Shown piece by piece: positions 25,210 to 33,760 of a stretch of 64,000 nt of DNA. Under the pieces are notes generated by a model. The model had not been told where the DNA came from and made no database searches. It saw nothing but the letters and a program-made list of their open reading frames with translations. Both the position numbers and the translations under genes were made by a program. The DNA is from Mycobacterium sp. 852014-52450_SCH5900713. Lineage in GTDB: Bacteria; Actinomycetota; Actinomycetes; Mycobacteriales; Mycobacteriaceae. Numbering within the stretch: position 1 is the first letter of the stretch; each line of letters begins with the position of its first letter. The DNA lies in NCBI RefSeq assembly GCF_001667075.1, contig NZ_LZIL01000053.1, positions 205,296 to 269,295 on the forward strand, given 5' to 3'.

Positions 25210-26850
25210 ATGACAAGCGTTACCGACCACACCGCGGAGCCGGCCGCTGAGCACACAATCGACATCCACACCACCGCAGGCAAGCTGGCCGAGCTGCATA
25301 AGCGCCGGGAAGAGTCGCTGCACCCGGTGGGCGAAGAGGCCGTCGAGAAGGTGCACGCCAAGGGCAAGCTGACCGCCCGCGAGCGCATCCTCGCCCTGCT
25401 TGACGAGGACTCGTTCGTCGAACTCGACGCGCTGGCGCGCCACCGCAGCAAGAACTTCGGCCTGGACAACAACCGCCCGCTCGGCGACGGCGTGATCACC
25501 GGCTACGGCACCATCGACGGTCGCGAAGTGTGCATCTTCAGCCAGGACGCCACGGTGTTCGGCGGCAGCCTCGGCGAGGTGTACGGCGAGAAGATCGTCA
25601 AGGTCCAGGAACTGGCGATCAAGACCGGCCGCCCGCTGATCGGCATCAACGACGGCGCCGGCGCGCGCATCCAGGAGGGCGTCGTCTCCCTCGGCCTGTA
25701 CAGCAAGATCTTCCGGAACAACATCCTGGCCTCCGGCGTGATCCCGCAGATCTCGCTGATCATGGGCGCCGCCGCCGGTGGGCACGTGTACTCCCCCGCC
25801 CTGACCGACTTCGTGGTGATGGTCGACCAGACCAGCCAGATGTTCATCACCGGGCCGGACGTCATCAAGACCGTCACGGGCGAGGACGTCACGATGGAGG
25901 AGCTCGGCGGCGCCCACACCCACATGGCCAAGTCGGGCACCCTGCACTACGTCGCCTCGGGCGAGCAGGACGCCTTCGACTGGGTGCGCGACCTGCTGAG
26001 CTACCTGCCGCCCAACAACGCCACCGACGCGCCGCGCTACGCCGAGCCCGTCCCCGAGGGCGCCATCGAGGACAACCTCACCGAGGAGGACCTCGAGCTG
26101 GACACGCTGATCCCGGACTCGGCCAACCAGCCGTACGACATGCACGAGGTGATCACCCGCATCCTCGACGACGACGAGTTCCTGGAAATCCAGAACGGCT
26201 ACGCCACCAACATCGTCGTCGGCTTCGGCCGCATCGAGGGCCGGCCGGTCGGGATCGTGGCCAACCAGCCCACGCAGTTCGCCGGCTGCCTGGACATCAA
26301 CGCCTCGGAAAAGGCGGCCCGGTTCGTGCGGACCTGCGACTGCTTCAACATCCCGATCATCATGCTGGTGGACGTCCCGGGCTTCCTGCCGGGCACCGGC
26401 CAGGAATACAACGGCATCATCCGGCGTGGCGCCAAGCTGCTGTTCGCCTACGGTGAGGCCACCGTCCCGAAGATCACCGTCATCACCCGCAAGGCCTACG
26501 GCGGCGCGTACTGCGTCATGGGCTCCAAGGACATGGGCTGCGACGTCAACATTGCCTGGCCGACCGCGCAGATCGCGGTGATGGGCGCCTCCGGGGCGGT
26601 CGGCTTCGTCTACCGCAAGCAGCTGGCCGAGGCGGCCAAGGAGGGCAAGGACGTCGACGCCCTGCGGCTGGAGCTGCAGCAGGAGTACGAGGACACGTTG
26701 GTCAACCCGTACGTCGCCGCCGAGCGGGGCTATGTCGACGCGGTGATCCCGCCGTCGCACACCCGCGGCTACATCGGCACGGCGCTGCGGCTGCTGGAAC
26801 GCAAGATCGCGCACCTGCCCCCCAAGAAGCACGGGAACATCCCCCTGTGA
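25210..26850 (+). CDS. accD5: Propionyl/acetyl-CoA carboxylase beta subunit AccD5
   Basis: A 546-residue carboxyltransferase that, with AccA3 and AccE5, makes methylmalonyl-CoA (and some malonyl-CoA) for multimethyl-branched and mycolic lipids. Two crotonase-like halves are visible, with oxyanion-hole patterns GINDGAGARIQEGVVSL in the N-domain and FLPGTGQEYNGIIRRGAK plus GGAYCVMGSKDMG in the C-domain. It matches Rv3280 throughout. Start ATG 25210. The stop overlaps the accE5 GTG (GTGA). Confidence 0.96.
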   Translation: MTSVTDHTAEPAAEHTIDIHTTAGKLAELHKRREESLHPVGEEAVEKVHAKGKLTARERILALLDEDSFVELDALARHRSKNFGLDNNRPLGDGVITGYGTIDGREVCIFSQDATVFGGSLGEVYGEKIVKVQELAIKTGRPLIGINDGAGARIQEGVVSLGLYSKIFRNNILASGVIPQISLIMGAAAGGHVYSPALTDFVVMVDQTSQMFITGPDVIKTVTGEDVTMEELGGAHTHMAKSGTLHYVASGEQDAFDWVRDLLSYLPPNNATDAPRYAEPVPEGAIEDNLTEEDLELDTLIPDSANQPYDMHEVITRILDDDEFLEIQNGYATNIVVGFGRIEGRPVGIVANQPTQFAGCLDINASEKAARFVRTCDCFNIPIIMLVDVPGFLPGTGQEYNGIIRRGAKLLFAYGEATVPKITVITRKAYGGAYCVMGSKDMGCDVNIAWPTAQIAVMGASGAVGFVYRKQLAEAAKEGKDVDALRLELQQEYEDTLVNPYVAAERGYVDAVIPPSHTRGYIGTALRLLERKIAHLPPKKHGNIPL

Positions 26851-27164
26851 GCCGAACGAACGGTGCGAACGCAGTGAGCGACGGGAGTGCGGCGAACGAT
26901 TCGGCCATGACAGACGAAAACGCCTCCGAGACAACCGAAGCCGCACACCAGCCGCACGAGCCGCACATCCACATCGTCAAGGGTCACCCCACCGACGAGG
27001 AGGTGGCCGCGCTGGTCACCGCGCTCGGTGTCGTCGGTGGCGGCGTCCCCGAGCCCACCGAACCCGAGCCCACCCGCTGGGGCCTGCCGGTGGACCGGCT
27101 GCGGTTCGCGATGTCCAACTACCAGCGGCTTACCATGCAGCAAATGACGCACATGAAGCATTGA
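26847..27164 (+). CDS. accE5: Acyl-CoA carboxylase epsilon subunit AccE5
   Basis: A 105-residue small subunit that stimulates AccA3-AccD5 activity. The C-terminal half carries the conserved HEPHIHIVKGHPTDEEVAALV and PTRWGLPVDRLR. The N-terminal ~45 residues are polar and low-complexity. It lacks the tandem acidic repeats I recall in M. tuberculosis AccE5 (about 177 residues), so it is a short version. GTG 26847 overlaps the accD5 stop, and its own stop overlaps the maf TTG start. Confidence 0.9.
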   Translation: MSRTNGANAVSDGSAANDSAMTDENASETTEAAHQPHEPHIHIVKGHPTDEEVAALVTALGVVGGGVPEPTEPEPTRWGLPVDRLRFAMSNYQRLTMQQMTHMKH

Positions 27165-27817
27165 CCCGGCTGGTCCTCGGGTCGGCCTCGTCGGGCCGCC
27201 TGCAGGTGCTGCGCCAGGCCGGCATCGATCCGCTGGTCGTGGTCTCCGGCGTGGACGAAGACGCCGTCGTCGCGGAGCTGGGGCCCGAAGCCGCGCCCGC
27301 CGAGGTGGTGTGCGCGCTGGCGGAGGCCAAGGCCGAGCGCGTCGCGGGCGAGCTGGCCGGCACCGTCACCGCCGATTGCGTTGTCGTCGGCTGTGATTCG
27401 ATGCTCTACCTCGACGGCGAACTGTGCGGCAAGCCGGGGTCGGCCGACGAAGCGATGACCCAGTGGCGCCGCATGGCTGGCCGGTCGGGCCGGCTGCACA
27501 CCGGGCACTGCCTGCTGCGGCTGGAGGGCGGCGCGATCATCCATCGCGAAGTCGAATCCGCTTGCACCACGGTGCGTTTCGCCGCACCCACGGAGGCGGA
27601 CCTGCGGGCCTACGTCGCCAGCGGCGAGCCACTGCACGTGGCCGGCGGGTTCACCCTCGACGGGCTGGGCGGCTGGTTCGTCGACGGGATCGACGGGGAC
27701 CCGTCGAACGTGATCGGTGTGAGCCTGCCGCTGCTGCGGTCCATGTTGCAGCGGGCCGGGTTGTCGATAGCCGAGCTGTGGGCGGCAACGCCGAGCAACC
27801 CAAGGGTCAAGCCATGA
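27161..27817 (+). CDS. maf: Maf-family nucleotide pyrophosphatase
   Basis: A 218-residue Maf/Ham1-fold NTP pyrophosphatase that removes non-canonical or modified nucleotides. The N-terminal LVLGSASSGRLQVLRQAG and the family region VAGGFTLDGLGGWFVDGIDGDPSNVIG are clear; it matches Rv3282. The start is TTG 27161, supported by its TTGA overlap with the accE5 stop and by alignment of MTRLVLGSAS with the family. The stop overlaps the next ATG (ATGA). Confidence 0.92.
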   Translation: MTRLVLGSASSGRLQVLRQAGIDPLVVVSGVDEDAVVAELGPEAAPAEVVCALAEAKAERVAGELAGTVTADCVVVGCDSMLYLDGELCGKPGSADEAMTQWRRMAGRSGRLHTGHCLLRLEGGAIIHREVESACTTVRFAAPTEADLRAYVASGEPLHVAGGFTLDGLGGWFVDGIDGDPSNVIGVSLPLLRSMLQRAGLSIAELWAATPSNPRVKP

Positions 27818-28302
27818 CCACGTGGACCGAGTTCACCGCCCAAGCGCCGCGCATCGCCGGCATCTTCACCCGTCGACATAGCGCCAACGGCAACCTGTGC
27901 ATGTTGGCCACCCTGCGCTCCGACGGGTTCCCCCGGATCAGCCCGATGGAGCCGCGGATCTTCGAGGAAGAGTTATGGCTGCCCGGGATGCCGGCCACCA
28001 CCAAGTTCCTCGATCTGGCGCGCGACCCGAGGTTCTGTCTGCACACCGCGACGGTCGACACCGAGGTGACCGACGGCGACGCGAAGCTGTGGGGCCTGGC
28101 CCGCGTCGTTCCCTACGGCGCGGTGCACCGGCGCTTGGCCGAGACACTGTTCTCCGAGACCGGATTGGACCTGCGCGAGCAGCGATTCGACCTGCTCGGC
28201 GCCGAGATCACCGGGGCATCGGCGGTCGAGGTCCGCGACGGCCACCTTGACGTCACCATCTGGAACCCCCGCGTGCCCGAGCGGGTGGTCCGCAAGCACT
28301 GA
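27814..28302 (+). CDS. Pyridoxamine-5'-phosphate-oxidase-like protein
   Basis: A 162-residue split-barrel flavin-binding-type protein. The N-terminal region NLCMLATLRSDGFPRISPM is typical of PNPOx-like and F420/FMN-dependent members, and the rest (FLDLARDPRFCLHTA) continues the barrel. Ligand and reaction are not evident. ATG 27814 overlaps the maf stop (ATGA), so it is co-translated with maf. As far as I recall there is no gene at this place in M. tuberculosis. Confidence 0.8.
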   Translation: MTTWTEFTAQAPRIAGIFTRRHSANGNLCMLATLRSDGFPRISPMEPRIFEEELWLPGMPATTKFLDLARDPRFCLHTATVDTEVTDGDAKLWGLARVVPYGAVHRRLAETLFSETGLDLREQRFDLLGAEITGASAVEVRDGHLDVTIWNPRVPERVVRKH

Positions 28303-28341
28303 CCCGATGGCCAATTGAGCCCTGACGGTAGGCTCGAAGGC

Positions 28342-29235
28342 GTGGCATTACCCCCGGATCCAAGCCCGACTCTGACGGCCTACGCCCACCCCGAACGGCT
28401 GGTCACCGCCGACTGGCTATCCGCCCACCAGGGCACCCCCGGCCTGGTGATCGTCGAATCCGACGAGGACGTCTTGCTCTACGACGTCGGCCATATCCCC
28501 GGCGCGGTCAAGATCGACTGGCACACCGACCTCAACGACCCGAGGGTCCGCGACTACATCAACGGCGAGCAGTTCGCCGAATTGATGGACCGCAAAGGCA
28601 TCTCGCGCGACGACACCGTGGTGATCTACGGCGACAAGAGCAACTGGTGGGCCGCCTACGCGCTGTGGGTCTTCACCTTGTTCGGCCACCCCGATGTGCG
28701 CCTGCTTAACGGCGGGCGCGACCTGTGGCTGGCCGAGCGCCGGGAGACCACCCTGGACGTCCCCACCAAGACCTCCACCGGCTATCCCGTCGTCGCGCGC
28801 AACGACGAACCCATCCGGGCCTTCAAGGACGACGTCCTGGCCATCCTCGGCAGCCAGCCGCTGATCGACGTGCGCTCGCCCGACGAGTACACCGGCAAGC
28901 GCACGCACATGCCCGACTACCCGGAGGAGGGCGTGCTGCGCGGCGGCCACATCCCCACGGCCCGGTCCATCCCGTGGGCCAAGGCGGTCGATGAGAGCGG
29001 GCGATTCCGCAGCCGCGAGGAGCTCGAGGAGCTCTACGCCTTCATCGATCCCGAGGACAAGACCGTCGTGTACTGCCGCATCGGCGAGCGGTCCAGCCAC
29101 ACCTGGTTCGTGCTCACGTACCTGCTGGGCAAGCCCGGGGTGCGCAACTACGACGGATCCTGGACGGAGTGGGGCAACACCGTGCGCACGCCGATCGTCG
29201 CCGGCGAAGAGCCGGGGGCCGTTCCGGTCCGATGA
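28342..29235 (+). CDS. sseA: Thiosulfate/3-mercaptopyruvate sulfurtransferase SseA
   Basis: A 297-residue protein with two rhodanese domains (about 20-145 and 165-290). The active-site loop is in the second domain, C245 in VVYCRIGERSS. It moves sulfane sulfur to a thiophilic acceptor. GTG 28342 gives MALPPDPSPTLTAYAHPERL, aligning with Rv3283 at identical length; a start further upstream would lack family support. The stop overlaps the SufE-like ATG (ATGA), which suggests sulfur relay between the two products. Confidence 0.94.
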   Translation: MALPPDPSPTLTAYAHPERLVTADWLSAHQGTPGLVIVESDEDVLLYDVGHIPGAVKIDWHTDLNDPRVRDYINGEQFAELMDRKGISRDDTVVIYGDKSNWWAAYALWVFTLFGHPDVRLLNGGRDLWLAERRETTLDVPTKTSTGYPVVARNDEPIRAFKDDVLAILGSQPLIDVRSPDEYTGKRTHMPDYPEEGVLRGGHIPTARSIPWAKAVDESGRFRSREELEELYAFIDPEDKTVVYCRIGERSSHTWFVLTYLLGKPGVRNYDGSWTEWGNTVRTPIVAGEEPGAVPVR

Positions 29236-29669
29236 CGCTGCCCGCCCCGTTAGCCGAGGTGGTCTCCGACTTCGCCGAAGTCCAGGGCCAGGACAAGCTG
29301 ACGCTGCTGCTGGAATTCGCCAACGACCTCCCGGCACTGCCCCCCGAGCTGGAAGAGCAGGCCATGGAGCCGGTGCCCGAATGCCAGACCCCGCTCTTCC
29401 TCCACGTCGATGCCAGCGACCCGAACCGGGTGCGGTTGCACTTCAGCGCGCCCGCCGAGGCGCCGACCACCCGGGGGTTCGCGTCGATCCTGGCCGCCGG
29501 TCTTGACGAGCAGCCCGCGGCCGACATTCTGGCGGTGCCCGAGGATTTTTACACCGACCTGGGCTTGGCCGCGCTGATCAGCCCGCTGCGGCTGCGCGGC
29601 ATGTCGGCGATGCTCGCTCGCATCAAGCGGCGGGTGCGCGAGTCGGCTCCGAATTCCGGCACCGCCTGA
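29232..29669 (+). CDS. SufE-like sulfur acceptor protein (Rv3284-like)
   Basis: A 145-residue SufE-family protein. The sulfur-accepting cysteine is C51 in VPECQTPLFL, and the fold pattern LPALPPELEEQA precedes it. SufE proteins take persulfide from a desulfurase or sulfurtransferase and pass it to Fe-S assembly. Start codon overlaps the sseA stop, so SseA is the likely partner in this organism (inference). Confidence 0.88.
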   Translation: MTLPAPLAEVVSDFAEVQGQDKLTLLLEFANDLPALPPELEEQAMEPVPECQTPLFLHVDASDPNRVRLHFSAPAEAPTTRGFASILAAGLDEQPAADILAVPEDFYTDLGLAALISPLRLRGMSAMLARIKRRVRESAPNSGTA

Positions 29670-29777
29670 TCGGCCTCACGGCGCGGCGCTTAGACTTCCC
29701 GGGAGTTGTAAGAAACTCTCTTAAAGAAGCCCACGGCGGAAACACGTCCGCTTCAGATCTGCCAAACAGGAGGCGCA

Positions 29778-31571
29778 GTGGCTAGTCACGCCAGCTCGAG
29801 GATCTCCAAAGTGCTTGTCGCCAACCGCGGCGAGATCGCTGTCCGGGTGATCCGCGCGGCCCGCGATGCGGGGCTGCCCAGCGTGGCGGTGTACGCCGAG
29901 CCCGACGCCGACGCCCCGCACGTGCGCCTCGCCGACGAGGCGTTCGCCTTGGGTGGCCAGACCTCCGCGGAGTCCTACCTGGACTTCGGCAAGCTCCTCG
30001 ACGCGGCGGCCAAGTCGGGTGCCAACGCCGTCCACCCCGGCTACGGCTTCCTCTCGGAGAACGCCGATTTCGCGCAGGCCGTCCTCGACGCCGGCCTGAT
30101 CTGGATCGGCCCGAGCCCCCAGTCGATCCGCGACCTCGGTGACAAGGTCACCGCCCGCCACATCGCCGCACGCGCCCAGGCCCCCCTGGTGCCCGGCACG
30201 CCCGACCCCGTCAAGGACGCCGACGAGGTGGTGGCCTTCGCCGAGGAGTACGGCGTCCCGATCGCCATCAAGGCGGCCTTCGGTGGCGGCGGCCGCGGCA
30301 TGAAGGTCGCGCGCACCATCGAAGAGATCCCGCACCTGTACGAGTCGGCGGTACGCGAAGCCGTCGCCGCCTTCGGCCGCGGCGAGTGCTTCGTCGAGCG
30401 CTACCTGGACAAGCCCCGCCACGTCGAGGCGCAGGTGATCGCCGACCAGCACGGCAACGTCATCGTCGCGGGCACCCGCGACTGCTCCCTGCAGCGCCGC
30501 TTCCAGAAGCTGGTGGAGGAGGCGCCCGCGCCGTTCCTGACCGACGCGCAGCGCAAGGAGATCCACGAGTCGGCGAAGCGCATCTGCAAGGAGGCGCACT
30601 ACTACGGCGCCGGCACCGTGGAATACCTGGTCGGCCAGGACGGCCTGATCTCGTTCCTGGAGGTCAACACCCGGCTGCAGGTCGAGCACCCGGTCACCGA
30701 GGAGACCGCGGGCATCGACCTGGTGCTGCAGCAGTTCAAGATCGCCAACGGCGAAAAGCTGGATCTCACCGAGGATCCGACGCCACGCGGCCACGCCATC
30801 GAATTCCGGATCAACGGCGAGGACGCCGGACGTGGGTTCCTGCCGGCGCCCGGCCCGGTCACCCGCTACGACACTCCCAGCGGGCCCGGCGTTCGCCTGG
30901 ACTCCGGCGTCGAGGCCGGTTCGGTGATCGGCGGCCAGTTCGACTCGATGCTGGCCAAGCTGATCGTGTACGGCGCGACCCGGGAAGAAGCCCTCGCCCG
31001 CTCCCGCCGTGCTCTTTCTGAATTCCACGTGGAGGGGCTGGCCACCGTCATCCCGTTCCACCGCGCCGTGGTGTCCGATCCCGCCTTCATCGGTGACGGC
31101 GACAGCTTCTCGGTGCACACCCGCTGGATCGAGACCGAGTGGAACAACACCATCGAGCCCTTCACCGCCGGCGAGCCCCTCGACGAGGAGGACGCCCGGC
31201 CCCGCCAGACGGTGGTCGTTGAGGTCGGTGGCCGGCGGCTCGAGGTGTCGCTGCCCGGCGATCTGGCGCTTTCCAACGGTGCCGCGGACCCGGCCGGCGT
31301 CATCCGCAAGAAGCCCAAGCCGCGCAAGCGCGGGGCGCACGCCGGGGGCGCCGCCTCTGGCGACGCGGTGACCGCGCCCATGCAGGGCACCGTAGTCAAG
31401 GTCGCGGTCGAGGAGGGACAGGAGGTTGCCACCGGCGACCTGGTCGTGGTCCTCGAGGCGATGAAGATGGAGAACCCGGTCACCGCGCACAAGGACGGTG
31501 TCATCACCGGACTTGCGGTCGAGGCCGGCGCCGCCATCACCCAGGGCACGGTGCTCGCCGAGATCAAATAG
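29778..31571 (+). CDS. accA3: Acyl-CoA carboxylase alpha subunit (biotin carboxylase + BCCP) AccA3
   Basis: A 597-residue protein. Residues ~10-450 form the biotin carboxylase with the ATP-grasp lid FGGGGRGMKVARTIEEIP and the catalytic region FLEVNTRLQVEHPVTEE. A linker rich in Lys/Pro/Arg follows, then the biotinyl domain with biotin on K563 (LEAMKMENP). It is the shared alpha subunit for AccD4, AccD5 and AccD6 complexes. GTG 29778 follows AGGAGG by 4 nt. The upstream 108 bp contain a small GAGTT/AACTC hairpin at 29703-29718 that could be regulatory. Confidence 0.96.
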   Translation: MASHASSRISKVLVANRGEIAVRVIRAARDAGLPSVAVYAEPDADAPHVRLADEAFALGGQTSAESYLDFGKLLDAAAKSGANAVHPGYGFLSENADFAQAVLDAGLIWIGPSPQSIRDLGDKVTARHIAARAQAPLVPGTPDPVKDADEVVAFAEEYGVPIAIKAAFGGGGRGMKVARTIEEIPHLYESAVREAVAAFGRGECFVERYLDKPRHVEAQVIADQHGNVIVAGTRDCSLQRRFQKLVEEAPAPFLTDAQRKEIHESAKRICKEAHYYGAGTVEYLVGQDGLISFLEVNTRLQVEHPVTEETAGIDLVLQQFKIANGEKLDLTEDPTPRGHAIEFRINGEDAGRGFLPAPGPVTRYDTPSGPGVRLDSGVEAGSVIGGQFDSMLAKLIVYGATREEALARSRRALSEFHVEGLATVIPFHRAVVSDPAFIGDGDSFSVHTRWIETEWNNTIEPFTAGEPLDEEDARPRQTVVVEVGGRRLEVSLPGDLALSNGAADPAGVIRKKPKPRKRGAHAGGAASGDAVTAPMQGTVVKVAVEEGQEVATGDLVVVLEAMKMENPVTAHKDGVITGLAVEAGAAITQGTVLAEIK

Positions 31572-31598
31572 CCCGTCGGACGATAATCCTGGGAAACA

Positions 31599-31625
31599 GT
31601 TGTCGACTAGGTCTGACGCGGGTAG
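31599..31625 (+). promoter_or_regulatory. Weak SigF-like promoter before the STAS gene
   Basis: GTTGT at 31599-31603 is followed after 16 nt by GGGTAG at 31620-31625, resembling the mycobacterial SigF pattern GTTT-N15-17-GGGTAT with mismatches in both boxes. It is 135 nt before the STAS start, in the 188-bp gap after accA3. Confidence 0.3.
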
Positions 31626-31759
31626 CGTTCGGGTCAGGTTGAGTTCACAGCCGTCCGGATTACGTCAAAGGGCGTGGGGAAGACGAACTCCCTGTTTTTT
31701 CGCTTCAATTCACGCTTGACGTTTTCCGCAGCACAACTGCTCTACGGATGGAGTCAGTA

Positions 31760-32179
31760 ATGTCTGTGGCCCAATCTTGGCAGCACAGCCGGGCGGCGCA
31801 GTTCACCGCGCGCTGGGACCCAGCGGGAACCCTGGTCACCGTGGACGGTGAGCTCGACGCCGCCAACGCCGATCAGCTCGCCGCCTACGTCCGACACGTC
31901 GTCGCTCGTTCCCGGCGTGTGATCCTGGACCTGCGCGGCCTGAAATTCATTGGCACAGCAGGCTTTTCAGCGCTACACCGCATCAACGTCGTCTGCTCGG
32001 GCGCCCAGTTGGATTGGGCGATGGCGCCGAGCCCGGCGGTGGCGAGGTTGCTGCGCATCTGCGACCCCGACGGCACCCTCCCGGTGACGACGCACGCGGC
32101 CGAGCCGCTGCTGGAACCGCTGCGAGCCGAGGGCGAAGAGCCGCCGTTCCTATTGCAATTGGTCGCGCAGCCGCGTTAG
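31760..32179 (+). CDS. STAS-domain anti-sigma-factor antagonist
   Basis: A 139-residue STAS protein, the type that frees sigma factors by binding RsbW-like anti-sigma proteins. The core is VDGELDAANADQLAAYV then VILDLRGLKFIGTAGFSAL. The position of the usual phosphorylated serine (second Ser of DSSGL in SpoIIAA) is Ala67, with Gly65 and Thr66 before it, so it may be unregulated by phosphorylation. ATG 31760 is favoured over 31748 by GGAG at 31750-31753. It converges on sigF with a 30-nt overlap. The expected partner is UsfX/RsbW nearby (inference from location). Confidence 0.85.
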   Translation: MSVAQSWQHSRAAQFTARWDPAGTLVTVDGELDAANADQLAAYVRHVVARSRRVILDLRGLKFIGTAGFSALHRINVVCSGAQLDWAMAPSPAVARLLRICDPDGTLPVTTHAAEPLLEPLRAEGEEPPFLLQLVAQPR

Positions 32180-32938
32180 CGACTTCGCCAGCAACCGGGA
32201 CACGTGCATCTGAGAGATGCCGACCCGCTCGGCGATCTGGGTCTGCGTCATCGACTCGAAGAATCTGAGCACCAACACCGTCCGCTCCCGCTCGGGCAGG
32301 GCCTCCAGCAGTGGGCGAAGCGACTCCTGATCCTCGATCCGGTCCAGGCCGGTATCCACGTCGCCCAGGGTGTCGGCGATCGCGCGGGCTTCGTCCTCCT
32401 CGCTGCCGCCGCCGCTGTCGATGGACAAAGTGTTGTACGAGCTGCCCGCCACCAGGCCCTCGACGACCTCCTCGCGGTCCATGTCGAGTTCGGCGGCCAG
32501 TTCGGTCGCGGTGGGCGCCCGGCCGAGTCGTTGCGAGAGATCCGCGGTGGCGGTGCCGAGGCGCAGGTGCAGCTCCTTCAGGCGCCGCGGCACCTTGACC
32601 GACCAGCTGTTGTCGCGAAAGTGCCTGCGGACCTCGCCCATGATCGTGGGCACCGCGAAGGACACGAAGTCGGAGCCGGTCTCGACGTCGAACCGCACCA
32701 CCGCGTTGACCAGCCCCACGCGCGCCACCTGGACGAGATCGTCGCGGGGCTCGCCGCGGCCCTCGAACCGGCGGGCGATGTGATCGGCCAGGGGCAGGCA
32801 GCGCTCGACGATCTTGTCCCGTTGACGCTGGAATTCCATCGAGTCGCCGTCCACAGTGGCCAACTCTCGGAACATCTCCGGGACATCGGCGTACTCGTTC
32901 GGGCGCGAGACCGAACCGCCGGCAGCTGGTGGTGTCAC
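32150..32938 (-). CDS. sigF: Alternative RNA polymerase sigma factor SigF
   Basis: A 262-residue sigma-70 family group 3 factor. Region 2 contains LPLADHIARRFEGRGEPRDDLVQVARVGLVNAVVRFD, too long to be chance, region 3 is around LSQRLGRAPTATELA, and region 4 ends with MTQTQIAERVGISQMHVSRLL. It directs stress and stationary-phase promoters of the form GTTT-N15-GGGTAT, examples of which lie nearby. The GTG start overlaps the rsbW stop (GTGA), the standard coupling of SigF to its anti-sigma factor. Matches Rv3286c. Confidence 0.96.
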   Translation of the reverse strand: MTPPAAGGSVSRPNEYADVPEMFRELATVDGDSMEFQRQRDKIVERCLPLADHIARRFEGRGEPRDDLVQVARVGLVNAVVRFDVETGSDFVSFAVPTIMGEVRRHFRDNSWSVKVPRRLKELHLRLGTATADLSQRLGRAPTATELAAELDMDREEVVEGLVAGSSYNTLSIDSGGGSEEDEARAIADTLGDVDTGLDRIEDQESLRPLLEALPERERTVLVLRFFESMTQTQIAERVGISQMHVSRLLAKSLTRLRDQLQ

Positions 32939-33372
32939 CTGCTGGAGGCCGCCCGTCGCGCCGTCAGCGTGATACCGAAAACGCTGCCGGTTTGGTTGGG
33001 CTCGCGACCATCGTGGAATGTCTGGACGTCATCGGCCAAGGACGTCAGCACGTGCCAGCTGAAGCTGCCGGGAGCGACCACGTCGTGGGTGTCACACGCC
33101 GCCGACGCCTCGACCACCAACTGGTCGTCCTGCGGGTCCACCACCACGACGAGGGTTGCGTCGGGCGTCGCGCAGCGGATCAGCCGGGTGCACACTTCGT
33201 CGACCGCAAGCCGCAGATCCGCTACGGCGTCGAAGTCCAGGTCCTCGAAGGTGCCGATCGCACCAACCAGCGTCCGCAGCATCGCCAAGTTCTCCAGACG
33301 TGCCGCGACGTGCAATTCGACGGCACGATGGCCACGCTGACGTTTGTTAGTGCGCAATCCCGCATCGTTCAT
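32935..33372 (-). CDS. usfX: Anti-sigma-F factor RsbW/UsfX
   Basis: A 145-residue GHKL-fold protein that binds and holds SigF. It matches Rv3287c in length and sequence. In the N-box, where SpoIIAB has E-x-x-x-N, this protein reads AVDEVCTRLI with Arg63 in place of Asn, so the Mg-ATP site is atypical. ATG 33372 (MNDAGLRTNK) has GGGAG just upstream and gives the family length; longer starts would extend into the untranslated leader. It is co-translated with sigF. Confidence 0.94.
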   Translation of the reverse strand: MNDAGLRTNKRQRGHRAVELHVAARLENLAMLRTLVGAIGTFEDLDFDAVADLRLAVDEVCTRLIRCATPDATLVVVVDPQDDQLVVEASAACDTHDVVAPGSFSWHVLTSLADDVQTFHDGREPNQTGSVFGITLTARRAASSR

Positions 33373-33479
33373 CTGGTCTCCCGGCAATGTTTGACTGACA
33401 CTACTACCGCCCCGCAGCCCGCCGTGGACCGTGCGTTCGAGCCGATTAGTCATGGTTTCCGCCGGGTGTGCGGCCCGAT

Positions 33480-33626
33480 ATGGACGGGCCGGAAACCACC
33501 GAAACGGCTCGGACACGGCGGCTCAAGCGCATGGCGACGATCGCCGGGATCGCGCTGGTCGTATTGGTATTTCTCGCTGTAGGCATCTATGTCGGTGTCT
33601 TCGTGTTCCTGCCCCCCATGGGGTGA
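33480..33626 (+). CDS. Putative 48-aa membrane microprotein
   Basis: I translated an ORF of 48 codons with ATG 33480 and TGA 33624. The first 18 residues are polar and basic (MDGPETTETARTRRLKR), followed by one hydrophobic helix of about 26 residues ending in FVFLPPMG. Third-codon GC is roughly three quarters, lower than neighbouring genes but far above random AT. A Shine-Dalgarno is weak. It lies antisense to the predicted 5' leader of usfX-sigF. The sharp basic-then-hydrophobic layout argues for a real small membrane protein; expression is unproven. Confidence 0.5.
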   Translation: MDGPETTETARTRRLKRMATIAGIALVVLVFLAVGIYVGVFVFLPPMG

Positions 33627-33671
33627 CCACGCTGACGCAACCCTTCCGGCACTCATCATGGTGCACACCTG

Positions 33672-33697
33672 ATACCCACTCGACGAGGCGGGTAACC
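33672..33697 (-). promoter_or_regulatory. SigF-type promoter of usfX-sigF
   Basis: On the minus strand GGTTA (33697-33693) is separated by 15 nt from GGGTAT (33677-33672), close to the mycobacterial SigF consensus GGTTT-N15-GGGTAT. It lies just downstream of the usfY stop and would give usfX a leader of about 290 nt. This fits the known autoregulation of sigF in mycobacteria. Confidence 0.65.
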
Positions 33698-33760
33698 ACC
33701 CGCGTTTACTTCCCGGCAAAAATGGGTTCGGCGCTCAGCGGCGCCGCGGCGCAAGCGCTC

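Noticed and set aside
31675..31700. Rho-independent terminator after accA3
   Set aside because: A run of six T follows, but the only stem is 4 bp (GGGA/TCCC) with an 8-nt loop, too weak to claim.
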